From contig NZ_BMQJ01000014.1 in assembly GCF_014648055.1 (NCBI RefSeq), positions 62,001 to 126,000 of the forward strand: a stretch of DNA of 64,000 bases, given 5' to 3'. Below, piece after piece: positions 1 through 7,950 of this stretch. The position numbers and the translations under genes are program-made. This stretch comes from Streptosporangium pseudovulgare (lineage in GTDB: Bacteria > Actinomycetota > Actinomycetes > Streptosporangiales > Streptosporangiaceae). Every line of letters starts with the position of its first letter. Position 1 is the stretch's first letter. The notes under the pieces are model-generated. The model did no database searches. It saw nothing but the letters and a program-made list of their open reading frames with translations, and had not been told where the DNA came from.

Positions 1-582
1 CTGGTGGAGGACATGCTGCTGCTGGCCAGGCTGGACCGCGAACCCGCGCTGGAGACCGGCATCGTGGACCTGCACGTGCTGGCGGGGGACGTGGTGCACG
101 CCGCCCAGGCCCGCGACCGGGGGCGGCCGATCAGGCTGGTCCTGTCCGAGGAGCCGGTGTTCGTGGTCGGCGACGAGCACCGCCTGCACCAGGTCATCGC
201 CAACCTGGTCGGCAACGCCATGAAGCACACGGCCTCGGGCACGGAGATCCGCGTACGGGTCGGCCGCCGCATGGTCGCCGGGGTTCCCGCTCCCGGGGTC
301 GTGCACGCCGGCGCCGGGCCCGCCTCCCGTGCCGGGGCGGCGCTGGTCGAGGTGCGCGACGAGGGGCGGGGCATCGACCCCGGGCACCTGCCGCACGTGT
401 TCGACCGCTTCTACCGCGCCGACGCGGGCCGCTCGCGCGACAGCGGCGGGACCGGGCTGGGGCTGGCCATCGCCGCGGCGCTCGTACAGGCGCACGACGG
501 CCGGATCGAGGTGACGAGCACGCCGGGCCGCCGCACCGCCTTCCGTGTGCTCCTGCCGCTCCACCAGCCCCGGGACGGCTGA
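1..582 (+). CDS. Sensor histidine kinase, C-terminal part (5' end outside window)
   Basis: This is the catalytic ATP-binding half of a two-component sensor kinase; the sensor, membrane and HisKA regions lie upstream of the window. The HATPase N box is visible (NLVGNAMKHT, about residues 66-75), followed by the G1 box (DEGRGIDPGHLPHVFDRFYR) and the G2 box (GGTGLGLAI) near the C-terminus. The open frame runs in from base 1, so the GTG at base 4 is not a credible start. The kinase would phosphorylate a response regulator probably encoded just upstream. The next gene starts about 90 bases downstream on the same strand, so the kinase may control the VTC/DUF4956/CotH genes, but that is inference from position. 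Confidence 0.9.
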   Translation: MVEDMLLLARLDREPALETGIVDLHVLAGDVVHAAQARDRGRPIRLVLSEEPVFVVGDEHRLHQVIANLVGNAMKHTASGTEIRVRVGRRMVAGVPAPGVVHAGAGPASRAGAALVEVRDEGRGIDPGHLPHVFDRFYRADAGRSRDSGGTGLGLAIAAALVQAHDGRIEVTSTPGRRTAFRVLLPLHQPRDG

Positions 583-672
583 GGGCATCGCCCGTTCACC
601 TTCGCGTCGACAGTGGTTCACACATTGTTCCCAGCTTCGTGCTGTCGGATGTGCGCTGACGAAAGGAGGGAC

Positions 673-1530
673 ATGCTGCAAAGGTTCCGCAGACCGGCTG
701 TTCCGGCGGCGGGCGGCGAGGTGGACGGCGAGGAAGGTCGGCGGTTGCGGGCGCCCAGCACGCTGCACGCCTTCAACCGGTACGAGATCAAGTACCTCGT
801 CAGCACGGCGGAGGCGGCCGGGCTCCGGGAGGAGATCGAGCGGCGCCTCGACCGCGACCGCCACAGCGGCGACGAGGGGTACGGCATCTGGAGCGTCTAC
901 TACGACACCCGGCAGCTCCGCTTCTACTGGGAGAAGATCGAAGGGCTGAAGTTCCGCAGGAAGCTGCGGGTGCGCCACTACGGCGACCGGTTCGCGGTGA
1001 ACGACGGCACGCCGGTGTTCGTCGAGATCAAGCAGCGGGTCAACCGGGTCACGCAGAAGCGCCGGGTGCGTCTGCCGTACCGGGACGCGCTGCGCCTGTG
1101 CGACGGACGACGGATGCCCGAGCACGAGCCCTCGCAGCGCGCCTTCATGGAGGAGGTGCTCGACCTGGTGCTCCGCCTGGACCTGCGGCCCACCGCGATG
1201 ACCGGCTACCAGCGGCACGCCTACGTGGGCCGCGACGCCGACGTGGGCCTGCGTGTGACCTTCGACCAGCGCATCCGCGGCCGCGACCGGGACTTCCACC
1301 TCGGCGCCGACGCCGAGAACCGGCTCATCGTCCCGGCCGGCAGGACGATCGTGGAGGTCAAGGCCAACGAGCGGGTGCCGTACTGGCTGACCGACCTGAC
1401 CGCCCGGCGGAGCCTGCAGGTGGCGCGGGTCTCCAAGTACTGCCAGAGCGTGGAGGCGTACGGGCTGGCCCCGCGCTCGGTCTTCCACGTCCCCGACCAC
1501 GACCTCGACCCTGTTCTCCCGGAGGCATGA
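673..1530 (+). CDS. VTC-domain protein (polyphosphate polymerase family)
   Basis: A 285-residue protein with the triphosphate-tunnel VTC fold found in the catalytic subunit of the yeast vacuolar transporter chaperone, which makes polyphosphate from ATP. Visible family motifs are NRYEIKYLVS near the N-terminus, the basic strand KFRRKLRVRHYG, the acidic-basic strand FVEIKQRVNRVTQKRRVRL and VEVKANERVPYWL near the end. An in-frame start at 613 exists, but ATG 673 is preceded by GAAAGGAGGG (661-670) and begins closer to the conserved domain. The stop is followed at once by a DUF4956 membrane gene and then a CotH-like kinase, a recurring bacterial trio. Activity is inferred from the family; bacterial members with this context are little characterised. 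Confidence 0.85.
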   Translation: MLQRFRRPAVPAAGGEVDGEEGRRLRAPSTLHAFNRYEIKYLVSTAEAAGLREEIERRLDRDRHSGDEGYGIWSVYYDTRQLRFYWEKIEGLKFRRKLRVRHYGDRFAVNDGTPVFVEIKQRVNRVTQKRRVRLPYRDALRLCDGRRMPEHEPSQRAFMEEVLDLVLRLDLRPTAMTGYQRHAYVGRDADVGLRVTFDQRIRGRDRDFHLGADAENRLIVPAGRTIVEVKANERVPYWLTDLTARRSLQVARVSKYCQSVEAYGLAPRSVFHVPDHDLDPVLPEA

Positions 1531-1535
1531 CCCCC

Positions 1536-2213
1536 ATGGACTTCTCCTTCCAGGACCTGTCGGGCACGTTCAGCGTGGCCGACATCGCGATCGCGATGAC
1601 GCTGTCGTTCGTGCTCAGCGCGATGATCGGCTGGGTGTACCGGGCCACGCACCGCAACGTGTCCTACAGCCAGTCCTACGTCCAGACCCTGGTCGTCCTC
1701 GGCATGCTGATCTCACTGATCATGCTGGTCGTCGGCTCCAACATCGCCCGCGCGTTCGCGCTGGTCGGCGCCCTGTCGGTGGTGCGGTTCCGCAACGCCA
1801 TCAAGGAGACCCGCGACGTCGGCTTCATCTTCCTGGTCATGGGCATCGGAATGGCCGTCGGCACCCGCTTCTACCTGCTGGGCGTCGTGGCCGCCGTCGC
1901 GATCTCGCTGATCGTCATGGTCATGCACCGGTTCAACTGGTTCCACCTGAACGTACGGCGTCAGGTGGTCAAGGTGCAGGTGCCCTCGGACGAGGACTTC
2001 ACCGCCACGATCCAGGACGTGCTCATCCGGCACACCGACGAGTTCGAGCTGGTCAGCATGGAGTCGATCCGCGGGGGCGCGCTGACGGAGCTGATGTACA
2101 CCGTCAAGATCAAGAAGGGCGGTGAGCCCGCGGACCTGATCGCCGGGCTGCGCGAGCGCAACCACGGCCAGTCGGTCACCGTCCTGACCGGGTACGACCA
2201 GACCGACCTGTAG
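1536..2213 (+). CDS. DUF4956 integral membrane protein
   Basis: A 225-residue membrane protein of the DUF4956 family. Hydrophobic segments sit near residues 10-28, 50-67, 70-90 and 95-125, with the conserved SVVRFRNAIKETRDVGFIF stretch between the middle ones. The C-terminal third is a soluble domain (VQVPSDEDFTATIQDVLIRH) resembling a small ferredoxin-fold tail. ATG 1536 is chosen because GGAGG at 1521-1525 lies 10 bases upstream; ATG 1527 overlaps the preceding stop and leaves no room for that site. The molecular role is unknown. Its constant partnership with VTC-domain and CotH proteins suggests it forms the membrane part of a polymer synthesis or export complex (inference). Confidence 0.85.
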   Translation: MDFSFQDLSGTFSVADIAIAMTLSFVLSAMIGWVYRATHRNVSYSQSYVQTLVVLGMLISLIMLVVGSNIARAFALVGALSVVRFRNAIKETRDVGFIFLVMGIGMAVGTRFYLLGVVAAVAISLIVMVMHRFNWFHLNVRRQVVKVQVPSDEDFTATIQDVLIRHTDEFELVSMESIRGGALTELMYTVKIKKGGEPADLIAGLRERNHGQSVTVLTGYDQTDL

Positions 2214-2217
2214 TGTC

Positions 2218-3867
2218 ATGGCGCCCCTCAAGCATCGCATCCCCGTCAGACTCCGGCAGAACTGGAAGCTGGTCGCGCTGTGCGCGGCGTTCCTGACCGC
2301 CTGCTGGGGCCTGTTCGGCAGCGGGACGATCCGTCCGTACGTCACCACCACCCAGGCCGCCGAGGCCGAGACCGTCACCACGAACCTGACCGGCACCAAG
2401 GACCTGTTCGACGCCTCGGTCGCGCACGACGTGAAGCTCACCTTCACCGACGGGGCGTACGAGGACATGCTCGGCGAGTACTTCAAGGACGGCGAGAAGA
2501 AGTACGTCGAAGCCGACCTGACCATCGACGGCACCAGGATCCCCAGCGTGGGCGTCCGGCTCAAGGGCAACTCCACCCTGAGGGGGCTGACCTGGAAGGG
2601 GCGGAGCAAGCAGAGGACCGGGCCCGGCGGCGGTGGCGGTGGCGGGAGGCCCGAAGGACCTCCCGGTGACTTCCAGCCCCCGGACGGCTTCCAACCGCCC
2701 GGCAACGGACAACCGCAGAACGGGCAACCGCAGAACGGCCGGCCCCAGACCGGCCAGCCGCAGAACGGGCAACCCCGGAACGGCCGGCCGCAGAACGGGC
2801 AGCCGCAAGGTGACGGGCCGCCCGGAGGCGGGGGCATGTTCGGCGCTCAGCTCAAGGGTGAGGAGCCGGAGAAGCTGCCCTGGCTGATCAGCTTCGACGA
2901 GTTCGTGGAGGGCCGCCGCTACCAGGGCCACAGCCAGGTGGCGGTGCGACCGGCCGCCATGGGCTCGACGACGATGCTGAACGAGGCACTGGGCATCTCG
3001 GTGGTCGGCGCCTCAGGCGAACCGACCCAACGGTCCACCTACAGCTCCTTCACGGTCAACGGCCGCTCCTCCGCCCCCCGGCTCCTGGTGGAGTACCTCG
3101 ACGAGGGGTACGCCGAAGGTCTCGGCGACGGTGTGCTGTACAAGTCGCTGGCCTCAAGCGGCTTCACCTACAAGGGCGAGGACCAGACCGGGTACACCAC
3201 CGATTTCAAGCAGATCAACAAGGTCGGCGGCAAGGACCTGCAGCCGGTCATCGGCCTGGTCAAATGGGTGAACGAGGCCTCCGACGCGGAGTTCGCCGCC
3301 GGGCTGGCCGACCGCCTGGACGTGACGTCGTTCGCCCGTTACCTGGTCCTGCAGAACCTCATGGTCAACTTCGACGACATGGCGGGCCCCGGCCGTAACT
3401 ACTACCTGTGGTACGACCTGAAGGCCGGGAAGTTCAAGGTCATCACCTGGGACCTCAACCTCGCCTTCAGCGGAAACGCCAGGAGCGGCGTGAACGACAC
3501 GATCTCGATGGGCTTCGGCCAGGGCCGCCCCCCTCGGGACGCCACCCCTCCCGGGGAAGGCGGACAGGGGCGTCCGGAAGGTGGGCAGGGGCGTCCGGAA
3601 GGCGGCATGATGCGTACGGGCCATCCCCTGAAGGAGAGGTTCCTCAAGAACGCCGCCTTCAAGAAGATCTACGAGGAGCAGTACCGCGCCCTGTACGCCA
3701 AGCTGCTGGGCGACGGCACCGCCTCCGGCCTCCTCGACGGCCTCGTCGCGGCCTACAAGCTGAACGAGGGCGCCGACGCCTCCAAGGTCGACGCCGAGGC
3801 GCAGACCCTGCGCACGTTCCTGCAGACCAGGACCGAGGCGCTCCGCTCCGACAAGGCGATCGGCTAG
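2218..3867 (+). CDS. CotH-family kinase, membrane-anchored or secreted
   Basis: A 549-residue protein related to spore-coat protein H, an atypical secreted protein kinase in Bacillus. A basic N-terminus followed by one hydrophobic stretch (about residues 18-36) suggests a signal anchor, placing the kinase outside the membrane. Core motifs are RLKGNSTLRG (about residue 115), the YLVLQNLMVNFDDM segment, NYYLWYD and KFKVITWDLNLAFSG, where Asn and Asp residues bind metal-ATP in the family. A Gly/Pro/Gln/Asn repeat tract (about residues 137-205) interrupts the domain, and a second Gly-Arg-Pro-Glu repeat lies near residues 440-462. It starts four bases after the DUF4956 stop, so the three genes are co-transcribed. 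The substrate is unknown. Confidence 0.87.
   Translation: MAPLKHRIPVRLRQNWKLVALCAAFLTACWGLFGSGTIRPYVTTTQAAEAETVTTNLTGTKDLFDASVAHDVKLTFTDGAYEDMLGEYFKDGEKKYVEADLTIDGTRIPSVGVRLKGNSTLRGLTWKGRSKQRTGPGGGGGGGRPEGPPGDFQPPDGFQPPGNGQPQNGQPQNGRPQTGQPQNGQPRNGRPQNGQPQGDGPPGGGGMFGAQLKGEEPEKLPWLISFDEFVEGRRYQGHSQVAVRPAAMGSTTMLNEALGISVVGASGEPTQRSTYSSFTVNGRSSAPRLLVEYLDEGYAEGLGDGVLYKSLASSGFTYKGEDQTGYTTDFKQINKVGGKDLQPVIGLVKWVNEASDAEFAAGLADRLDVTSFARYLVLQNLMVNFDDMAGPGRNYYLWYDLKAGKFKVITWDLNLAFSGNARSGVNDTISMGFGQGRPPRDATPPGEGGQGRPEGGQGRPEGGMMRTGHPLKERFLKNAAFKKIYEEQYRALYAKLLGDGTASGLLDGLVAAYKLNEGADASKVDAEAQTLRTFLQTRTEALRSDKAIG
2626..2835 (+). repeat. In-frame GQPQN-type codon repeats inside the CotH-like gene
   Basis: A short imperfect tandem array encodes repeats of Gln-Pro-Gln-Asn-Gly and variants (GRPQT, GQPRN, GRPQN), preceded by a Gly run. 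The DNA period is 15 bases, typical of slippage-prone coding repeats. It would form a flexible extracellular loop inside the kinase fold. Confidence 0.7.
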
Positions 3868-3883
3868 CCCCCTCGCCATGAGC

Positions 3884-3911
3884 CCTCCCGGCCCCGCCGC
3901 GGGCCGGGAGG
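3884..3911 (+). terminator. Hairpin downstream of the CotH-like gene
   Basis: An 11-bp stem (CTCCCGGCCC with GGGCCGGGAG plus one outer pair) closes a 6-base loop, 17 bases after the stop at 3867. There is no U-tract, as is common for actinobacterial terminators. It would end the VTC/DUF4956/CotH transcript. Confidence 0.5.
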
Positions 3912-3987
3912 CTCAGGCTCCGCGGCAGACCTCGAACTCAACGCCGGGATCGTCTCCGCTCACCGCGGGACTCCGGTCTCTGTGCCG

Positions 3988-4020
3988 AGTGCCGGGGCCG
4001 CCTCGGGCGGCCCCGGCACT
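3988..4020. terminator. 15-bp perfect palindrome, copy 1 (also present at 5263-5289)
   Basis: Perfect inverted repeat of 15 bp with a TCG loop; the 27-base core (3991-4017) is identical to the palindrome at 5263-5289. It lies downstream of the DUF3291 gene, which runs toward it on the - strand, so it could terminate that transcript. The identity of the two copies also suggests a dispersed repeat. Confidence 0.55.
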
Positions 4021-4064
4021 CCCCTCCCGGTCCGGGTGCGCCGCGGGAGGAGGCCGCCCGGAGG

Positions 4065-4559
4065 CTACCGGCGGCCCCCGGCGGGCTCCGGGGCGTCGTG
4101 GAGGTCCCCGGCGGGCCCCGGGGCCTCGTGGAAGTCCTTGAAGGTGAAGGCCGCCGGCGTGGGGCCCTCCCCCCGCAGCAGGGCCAGCCGCTCCATCCCC
4201 TCCTCCAGCGTCGGGACGTACCCGGCGGGGATCCACCACATCACCGTGTACGGCTCCGCCATGCGCAGGAACCACTCCCTGCGCCGCCGCAGGAACTCCA
4301 GATGGACGGTGCGGTAGGCGAAGTCCCACAGGGTCTCGCGCGACTCCCACACCGAGAAGTTGATCAGCAGGTGGTCGCCGTAGTCGTGCTGGACGGTGTC
4401 CTGAGGATCGTCGCCGCCCTTGAGCCGCCAGACGAAGCCGGGGGAGCTCTCGGCGAGCGCGTTGATGGGTTCGAGTCCGGCCATGAAGTCCGCGAGTTCA
4501 GGGGAGTCGGTGGGCGCGCGAAGGTGGCCCACGTTCATCTGAGCGAGGTGCATGGTCAT
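4065..4559 (-). CDS. DUF3291 domain-containing protein
   Basis: A 164-residue cytosolic protein of the DUF3291 family, a dimeric alpha/beta-barrel-like fold related to small monooxygenase-type domains. It begins MTMHLAQMNVGHLRAP and carries the family stretches FVWRLKGGDD, LLINFSVWES and YTVMWWIPAGYVPTLEEGMERL. No catalytic residue set is established for the family. It lies 43 bases after the HTH regulator gene on the same strand, so the two are likely co-transcribed. The Gly/Pro-rich last 20 residues are probably disordered. Confidence 0.85.
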   Translation of the reverse strand: MTMHLAQMNVGHLRAPTDSPELADFMAGLEPINALAESSPGFVWRLKGGDDPQDTVQHDYGDHLLINFSVWESRETLWDFAYRTVHLEFLRRRREWFLRMAEPYTVMWWIPAGYVPTLEEGMERLALLRGEGPTPAAFTFKDFHEAPGPAGDLHDAPEPAGGRR

Positions 4560-4602
4560 CAGGAGACCATTCCGCCCTCTTCTATGTCAATCTTCATTGT
4601 TT

Positions 4603-5229
4603 TTAGAAGAAGGCGACGCAGCACTCCCCCGGTCTCGGATCCATCCGGGCCGTCACCCCCTCCTCGCCCGAACCCTCCAGCATCCCCTGGCACAACGCCA
4701 GGTTCATCGAGCAGACCAGCATCGGGTGCTCCCCGGCCAGAACGTGGAACGGGCAGTTGCGCAGCCGCAGCCGTCCCTCCTCCTCGTACGGCTCGTAGCC
4801 GCGCCGGCGCAGCAGCCCCGCCAGGTCCTCCCCGGGCTCGGCGAGGCGGGTCCCGGCCCGCCGCGCGGCCTCCTCGGCCCGCTCGTCCCCGCCCAGCAGC
4901 TCGACCACCTCGGCCAGCACCAGCGCGAGCGTCCGGTAGTCCCGGGCCGGGACGCTGACCTGCCACTCCCCCGCCGCGCGCCGGTAGACCTTGGCCGGAC
5001 GGCCGCTCCCGGGGCCGGTCCGGTCCGTGAGCCGGCGGAACCCCGCCTCCAGCAGCCCGGCCTCGACCAGCCGGTCGAGGTGGAAGGCGGCCAGGGTCCG
5101 CTGCGCCCCCACCGCCTCGGCCACCTCGCCGCGTCCCACCTCGCGGCCCTGCGCGGCCACGTACTCGTAGACGGCGCGCCGTACCGGATCCTGCAGGATC
5201 GCGACCACGCCGAGATCGTCACTGCTCAC
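4603..5229 (-). CDS. Winged-helix transcriptional regulator with C-terminal Cys/His motif
   Basis: A 208-residue regulator of the COG2345 type. The N-terminal winged helix (about residues 8-75, ILQDPVRRAVYEYV to AAFHLDRLVEAGLLE) is ArsR/MarR-like. The C-terminal half ends in a cluster of Cys and His residues (NCPFHVLAGEH, MLVCSMNLALC and a final ECC), as in regulators that bind an Fe-S cluster or metal, such as SufR. The GTG start is used with no Shine-Dalgarno; TAAGAT ends 6 bases upstream, so the message may be leaderless. It probably controls its own operon with the DUF3291 gene. The bound ligand is inferred from family resemblance. Confidence 0.82.
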   Translation of the reverse strand: MSSDDLGVVAILQDPVRRAVYEYVAAQGREVGRGEVAEAVGAQRTLAAFHLDRLVEAGLLEAGFRRLTDRTGPGSGRPAKVYRRAAGEWQVSVPARDYRTLALVLAEVVELLGGDERAEEAARRAGTRLAEPGEDLAGLLRRRGYEPYEEEGRLRLRNCPFHVLAGEHPMLVCSMNLALCQGMLEGSGEEGVTARMDPRPGECCVAFF

Positions 5230-5235
5230 AGCGGA

Positions 5236-5241
5236 ATCTTA
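5236..5241 (-). promoter_or_regulatory. Candidate -10 element for the HTH regulator
   Basis: TAAGAT on the - strand ends 6 bases before the GTG start at 5229, which would put the transcription start at or next to the start codon. No clear -35 hexamer was seen. Confidence 0.3.
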
Positions 5242-5262
5242 GGTTCTGCCCCGGAAAACGCA

Positions 5263-5289
5263 GCCGGGGCCGCCTCGGGCGGCCCCGGC
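5263..5289. terminator. 12-bp perfect palindrome, copy 2 (identical core to 3991-4017)
   Basis: A 12-bp stem with a TCG loop, identical over 27 bases to the core at 3991-4017. It lies between the stop of the FKBP gene, which runs toward it on the - strand, and the start of the HTH regulator. It could terminate the FKBP transcript. The pair brackets the two-gene HTH/DUF3291 unit. Confidence 0.55.
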
Positions 5290-5336
5290 ACGGGGAACGG
5301 ATCATGGACGGACCGGGAAGGGGTCCGGAGGCGGCC

Positions 5337-6290
5337 TCAGTAGGCGCCGAGGACGTCCACCGCGAAGACCAGGGTGTCGGTGCCCTTGATCTTGTCACCG
5401 GAGCCCTGCTCGCCGTAGCCGAGGCTCGGCGGGATGCTCAGCAGCACCCGGCTGCCGACCGGGACGCCCACCAGGCCCTGGTCCCAGCCCTTGATGACCT
5501 TGCCGGTGCCGATCTGGAACATGATCGGCTGGCCGCCGCGCGCCCAGCTGCTGTCGAACTCGACGCCCGAGCCCCAGATCTTGCCGACGTACTGGACCAG
5601 GATCGACTGGCCGGCCTTGACCGCCGGGCCCGACCCCTTGATCACCGTCTTGGCGACGAGGTCCTTGGGCGCCTTCTCCTTGGTCTTGGTGTCCAGCTTC
5701 GGCGCGGCGTCGCCGCCGGGGTTCTCCAGCTTGATGCCCTTGATTCCGGCGTCGGTGGCCTTGCCCTGGACCGCCTTGTCCTTGGGCACGCCCACCACGT
5801 CGATCACGAAGACCTGCGACTGGCCGGCGGGGGCCTGCTGCTGCTGCTCGGCGGGCAGCGAGTCCTTGGCGACGACGGACAGGAAGCGGCCACCGTCCTT
5901 GGTCTCGGCGAAGCCCTTGCGCAGGATCTCCGGGACCTGTTCGTTGAGCGTGATCAGCTGCGGCCCGCCCTCGTCATAGGTCGAGCCGATCATCTTGTTG
6001 GTCTTGCCGTCCCAGGTGTAGACGGTGAAGTTGGCGACCACGTTCGACCCCTTCTGGGCCGGGGCGCCGGCCGTACCGGGGGTGATCACCTGGTAGGAGG
6101 AGGTCTCGGCGACCTTCGCGGGGAAGGCCACGGCCGGCTTGGCGTTGGGCGCGCCGGTGACCTTCAGCGCCGAGACCGCCTCGCCGCTCGGGTTGGCGGA
6201 GTTCGCGGTGGCGGTGCCGTCACCGGACCCACAGGCCGCGGCGAACATCAGGGGCAGGGCGGCCAGTACGGCCAGGCTGCGGCGACGCAT
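5337..6290 (-). CDS. FKBP-type peptidyl-prolyl cis-trans isomerase lipoprotein
   Basis: A 317-residue exported isomerase. The signal peptide ends in a lipobox-like FAAAC, with the lipidated Cys at residue 20. An FKBP-like but divergent domain (about residues 75-175) is followed by a canonical FKBP domain (about 210-317) with VQYVGKIWGSGVEFDSSW, IKGWDQGLVGVPVGSRVLL and IPPSLGYGEQG; the Tyr, Asp, Trp and Phe pocket residues are present. It would assist folding of secreted proteins outside the membrane. ATG 6290 has GAGGG about 7 bases upstream. This gene lies next to pafA in many actinobacterial Pup-proteasome loci, and it does so here. Confidence 0.9.
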   Translation of the reverse strand: MRRRSLAVLAALPLMFAAACGSGDGTATANSANPSGEAVSALKVTGAPNAKPAVAFPAKVAETSSYQVITPGTAGAPAQKGSNVVANFTVYTWDGKTNKMIGSTYDEGGPQLITLNEQVPEILRKGFAETKDGGRFLSVVAKDSLPAEQQQQAPAGQSQVFVIDVVGVPKDKAVQGKATDAGIKGIKLENPGGDAAPKLDTKTKEKAPKDLVAKTVIKGSGPAVKAGQSILVQYVGKIWGSGVEFDSSWARGGQPIMFQIGTGKVIKGWDQGLVGVPVGSRVLLSIPPSLGYGEQGSGDKIKGTDTLVFAVDVLGAY

Positions 6291-6323
6291 AGATATCCCT
6301 CAGGCAGACGTCAGGTTCGCGTC

Positions 6324-6329
6324 ACACTA
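6324..6329 (-). promoter_or_regulatory. Candidate -10 element upstream of the FKBP gene
   Basis: TAGTGT on the - strand sits in GGCGAGTAGTGTGACG, closely matching GGCGAATAGTGTGAGG upstream of pafA (TAGTGT at 7751-7756). It lies 33 bases before the FKBP start, leaving a short 5' leader containing a ribosome site. The -35 region is not recognisable. Confidence 0.35.
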
Positions 6330-6385
6330 CTCGCCTTGGCATAGGGTCGCGATAAATCACCGGTCGCCTTGCCGAAGCATGACCA

Positions 6386-7744
6386 TCACATTCCGGCGAT
6401 GAGCTTCTCCACCCTCTCGTCCACGCTGCGGAAGGGATCCTTGCACAGCACGGTGCGCTGCGCCTGGTCGTTGAGCTTCAGATGCACCCAGTCGACGGTG
6501 AAGTCGCGCCGCTTCTCCTGCGCCCGGCGGATGAACTCCCCGCGCAGCCGCGCCCGGGTGGTCTGCGGCGGCACCGACTTGGCCTCGAAGATCTTCAGGT
6601 CGGTGGTCACCCGCTCCACCGAGCCGCGCCGCTGCAGCAGGTAGTACAGGCCGCGGCGGCGGTGCACGTCGTGGTAGGCCAGGTCCAGCTGGGCGACCCG
6701 GGGACTCGACAGCGGCAGGTCGTACTTGTCGCGGTACCGCTCGATGAGCTGGTATTTCGTCACCCAGTCGATCTCGCGGGAGACCAGGTCGAGATTGCCG
6801 GTGTCGACGGCGTTGAGGGTGCGCTCCCACAGCTCCAGCACCCGCTCGCTGATCTCGTCACCGCCGCGGCGGTCGACGAAGTCGCGGGCCTTGGCGAGGT
6901 ATTCCTGCTGGATCTCCAGCGAGGACGCCTCCCTGCCGTTGGCCAGCCTGACCCGCCGCCGCCCGGTCATGTCGTGGGAGACCTCCCGGATGGCCCGGAT
7001 GGGGTTCTCCAGCGACAGGTCGCGCATCACCGTGCCGGCCTCGATCATGCGCAGCACCAGGTCGGTCGCGCCGACCTTGAGCAGCATGGTCGTCTCGCTC
7101 ATGTTGGAATCGCCGACGATGACGTGCAGCCGGCGGAACCGCTCGGCGTCGGCGTGCGGCTCGTCACGGGTGTTGATGATGGGCCGCGAGCGGGTGGTCG
7201 CGCTGGAGACGCCCTCCCAGATGTGCTCGGCCCGCTGGGAGACGCAGTAGACGGCGCCCCGGGGGGTCTGCAGCACCTTCCCCGCGCCGCAGATGATCTG
7301 CCGGGTGACCAGGAAGGGGATCAGCACGTCGGCCAGGCGGCCGAACTCGCCGTGCCGGCCCACCAGGTAGTTCTCGTGGCAGCCGTAGGAGTTGCCCGCC
7401 GAGTCGGTGTTGTTCTTGAAGAGGTAGATGTCGCCGGCGATGCCCTCCTCGCGGAGCCTCTTCTCGGCGTCGACCAGCAGGCCCTCCAGGATGCGCTCCC
7501 CCGCCTTGTCGTGGGTGACGAGCTCCACGACATTGTCGCACTCGGGGGTGGCGTACTCGGGGTGGCTGCCGACGTCGAGGTAGAGACGGGCGCCGTTGCG
7601 CAGGAAGACGTTGCTCGATCGGCCCCAGGAGACGACGCGGCGGAAAAGGTAACGCGCGACCTCGTCGGGCGACAGCCGCCGCTGTCCCCTGAACGTGCAG
7701 GTGACCCCGTATTCGTTCTCAAGTCCGAAGATGCGACGGTCCAT
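6386..7744 (-). CDS. pafA: Pup-protein ligase PafA
   Basis: A 452-residue, full-length PafA. It uses ATP to join the C-terminal Glu side chain of Pup to lysines of target proteins, marking them for the proteasome. The glutamine-synthetase-like fold shows the family hallmarks: the N-terminal [11 protein letters not shown] with the metal-binding Glu, [19 protein letters not shown], the YKNNTD-like [19 protein letters not shown] loop, and [20 protein letters not shown]. It is a paralogue of Dop at 22350-23867 but lacks the Dop-specific loop seen there after residue 40. GAGG lies only 4 bases upstream of the ATG and a -10-like TAGTGT just beyond, so translation could be leaderless. Confidence 0.97.
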   Translation of the reverse strand: MDRRIFGLENEYGVTCTFRGQRRLSPDEVARYLFRRVVSWGRSSNVFLRNGARLYLDVGSHPEYATPECDNVVELVTHDKAGERILEGLLVDAEKRLREEGIAGDIYLFKNNTDSAGNSYGCHENYLVGRHGEFGRLADVLIPFLVTRQIICGAGKVLQTPRGAVYCVSQRAEHIWEGVSSATTRSRPIINTRDEPHADAERFRRLHVIVGDSNMSETTMLLKVGATDLVLRMIEAGTVMRDLSLENPIRAIREVSHDMTGRRRVRLANGREASSLEIQQEYLAKARDFVDRRGGDEISERVLELWERTLNAVDTGNLDLVSREIDWVTKYQLIERYRDKYDLPLSSPRVAQLDLAYHDVHRRRGLYYLLQRRGSVERVTTDLKIFEAKSVPPQTTRARLRGEFIRRAQEKRRDFTVDWVHLKLNDQAQRTVLCKDPFRSVDERVEKLIAGM

Positions 7745-7750
7745 TGCCTC

Positions 7751-7756
7751 ACACTA
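7751..7756 (-). promoter_or_regulatory. Candidate -10 element for pafA
   Basis: TAGTGT on the - strand ends 6 bases before the pafA ATG, so initiation would fall at or beside the start codon. The surrounding 16 bases are nearly shared with the FKBP promoter candidate. Confidence 0.35.
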
Positions 7757-7858
7757 TTCGCCGAACCCCTCCCGCGGGAGGGATCAGTGGGGGGTTTTCG
7801 GTCCTACGGCTTATGCCCGGCGCGGTGCTCGGCTAAGCACGCGCGGGCCTCGGCCCGG

Positions 7859-7907
7859 CACGCCGCGGCCCGCGCCCGGGACGTCCCCGGGCGCGGGCCG
7901 CGGCGTG
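7859..7907 (-). terminator. 22-bp hairpin downstream of the secreted-protein gene
   Basis: A perfect 22-bp stem (7859-7880 with 7886-7907) closes a 5-base loop, about 45 bases past the stop of the - strand gene ending at 7951. It is one of the strongest hairpins in the window and should isolate pafA from genes upstream. Confidence 0.7.
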
Positions 7908-7950
7908 GGTCCCCGGCGGCGCGCAGGACCGGCGAGGAGGGGCGAGGGGG

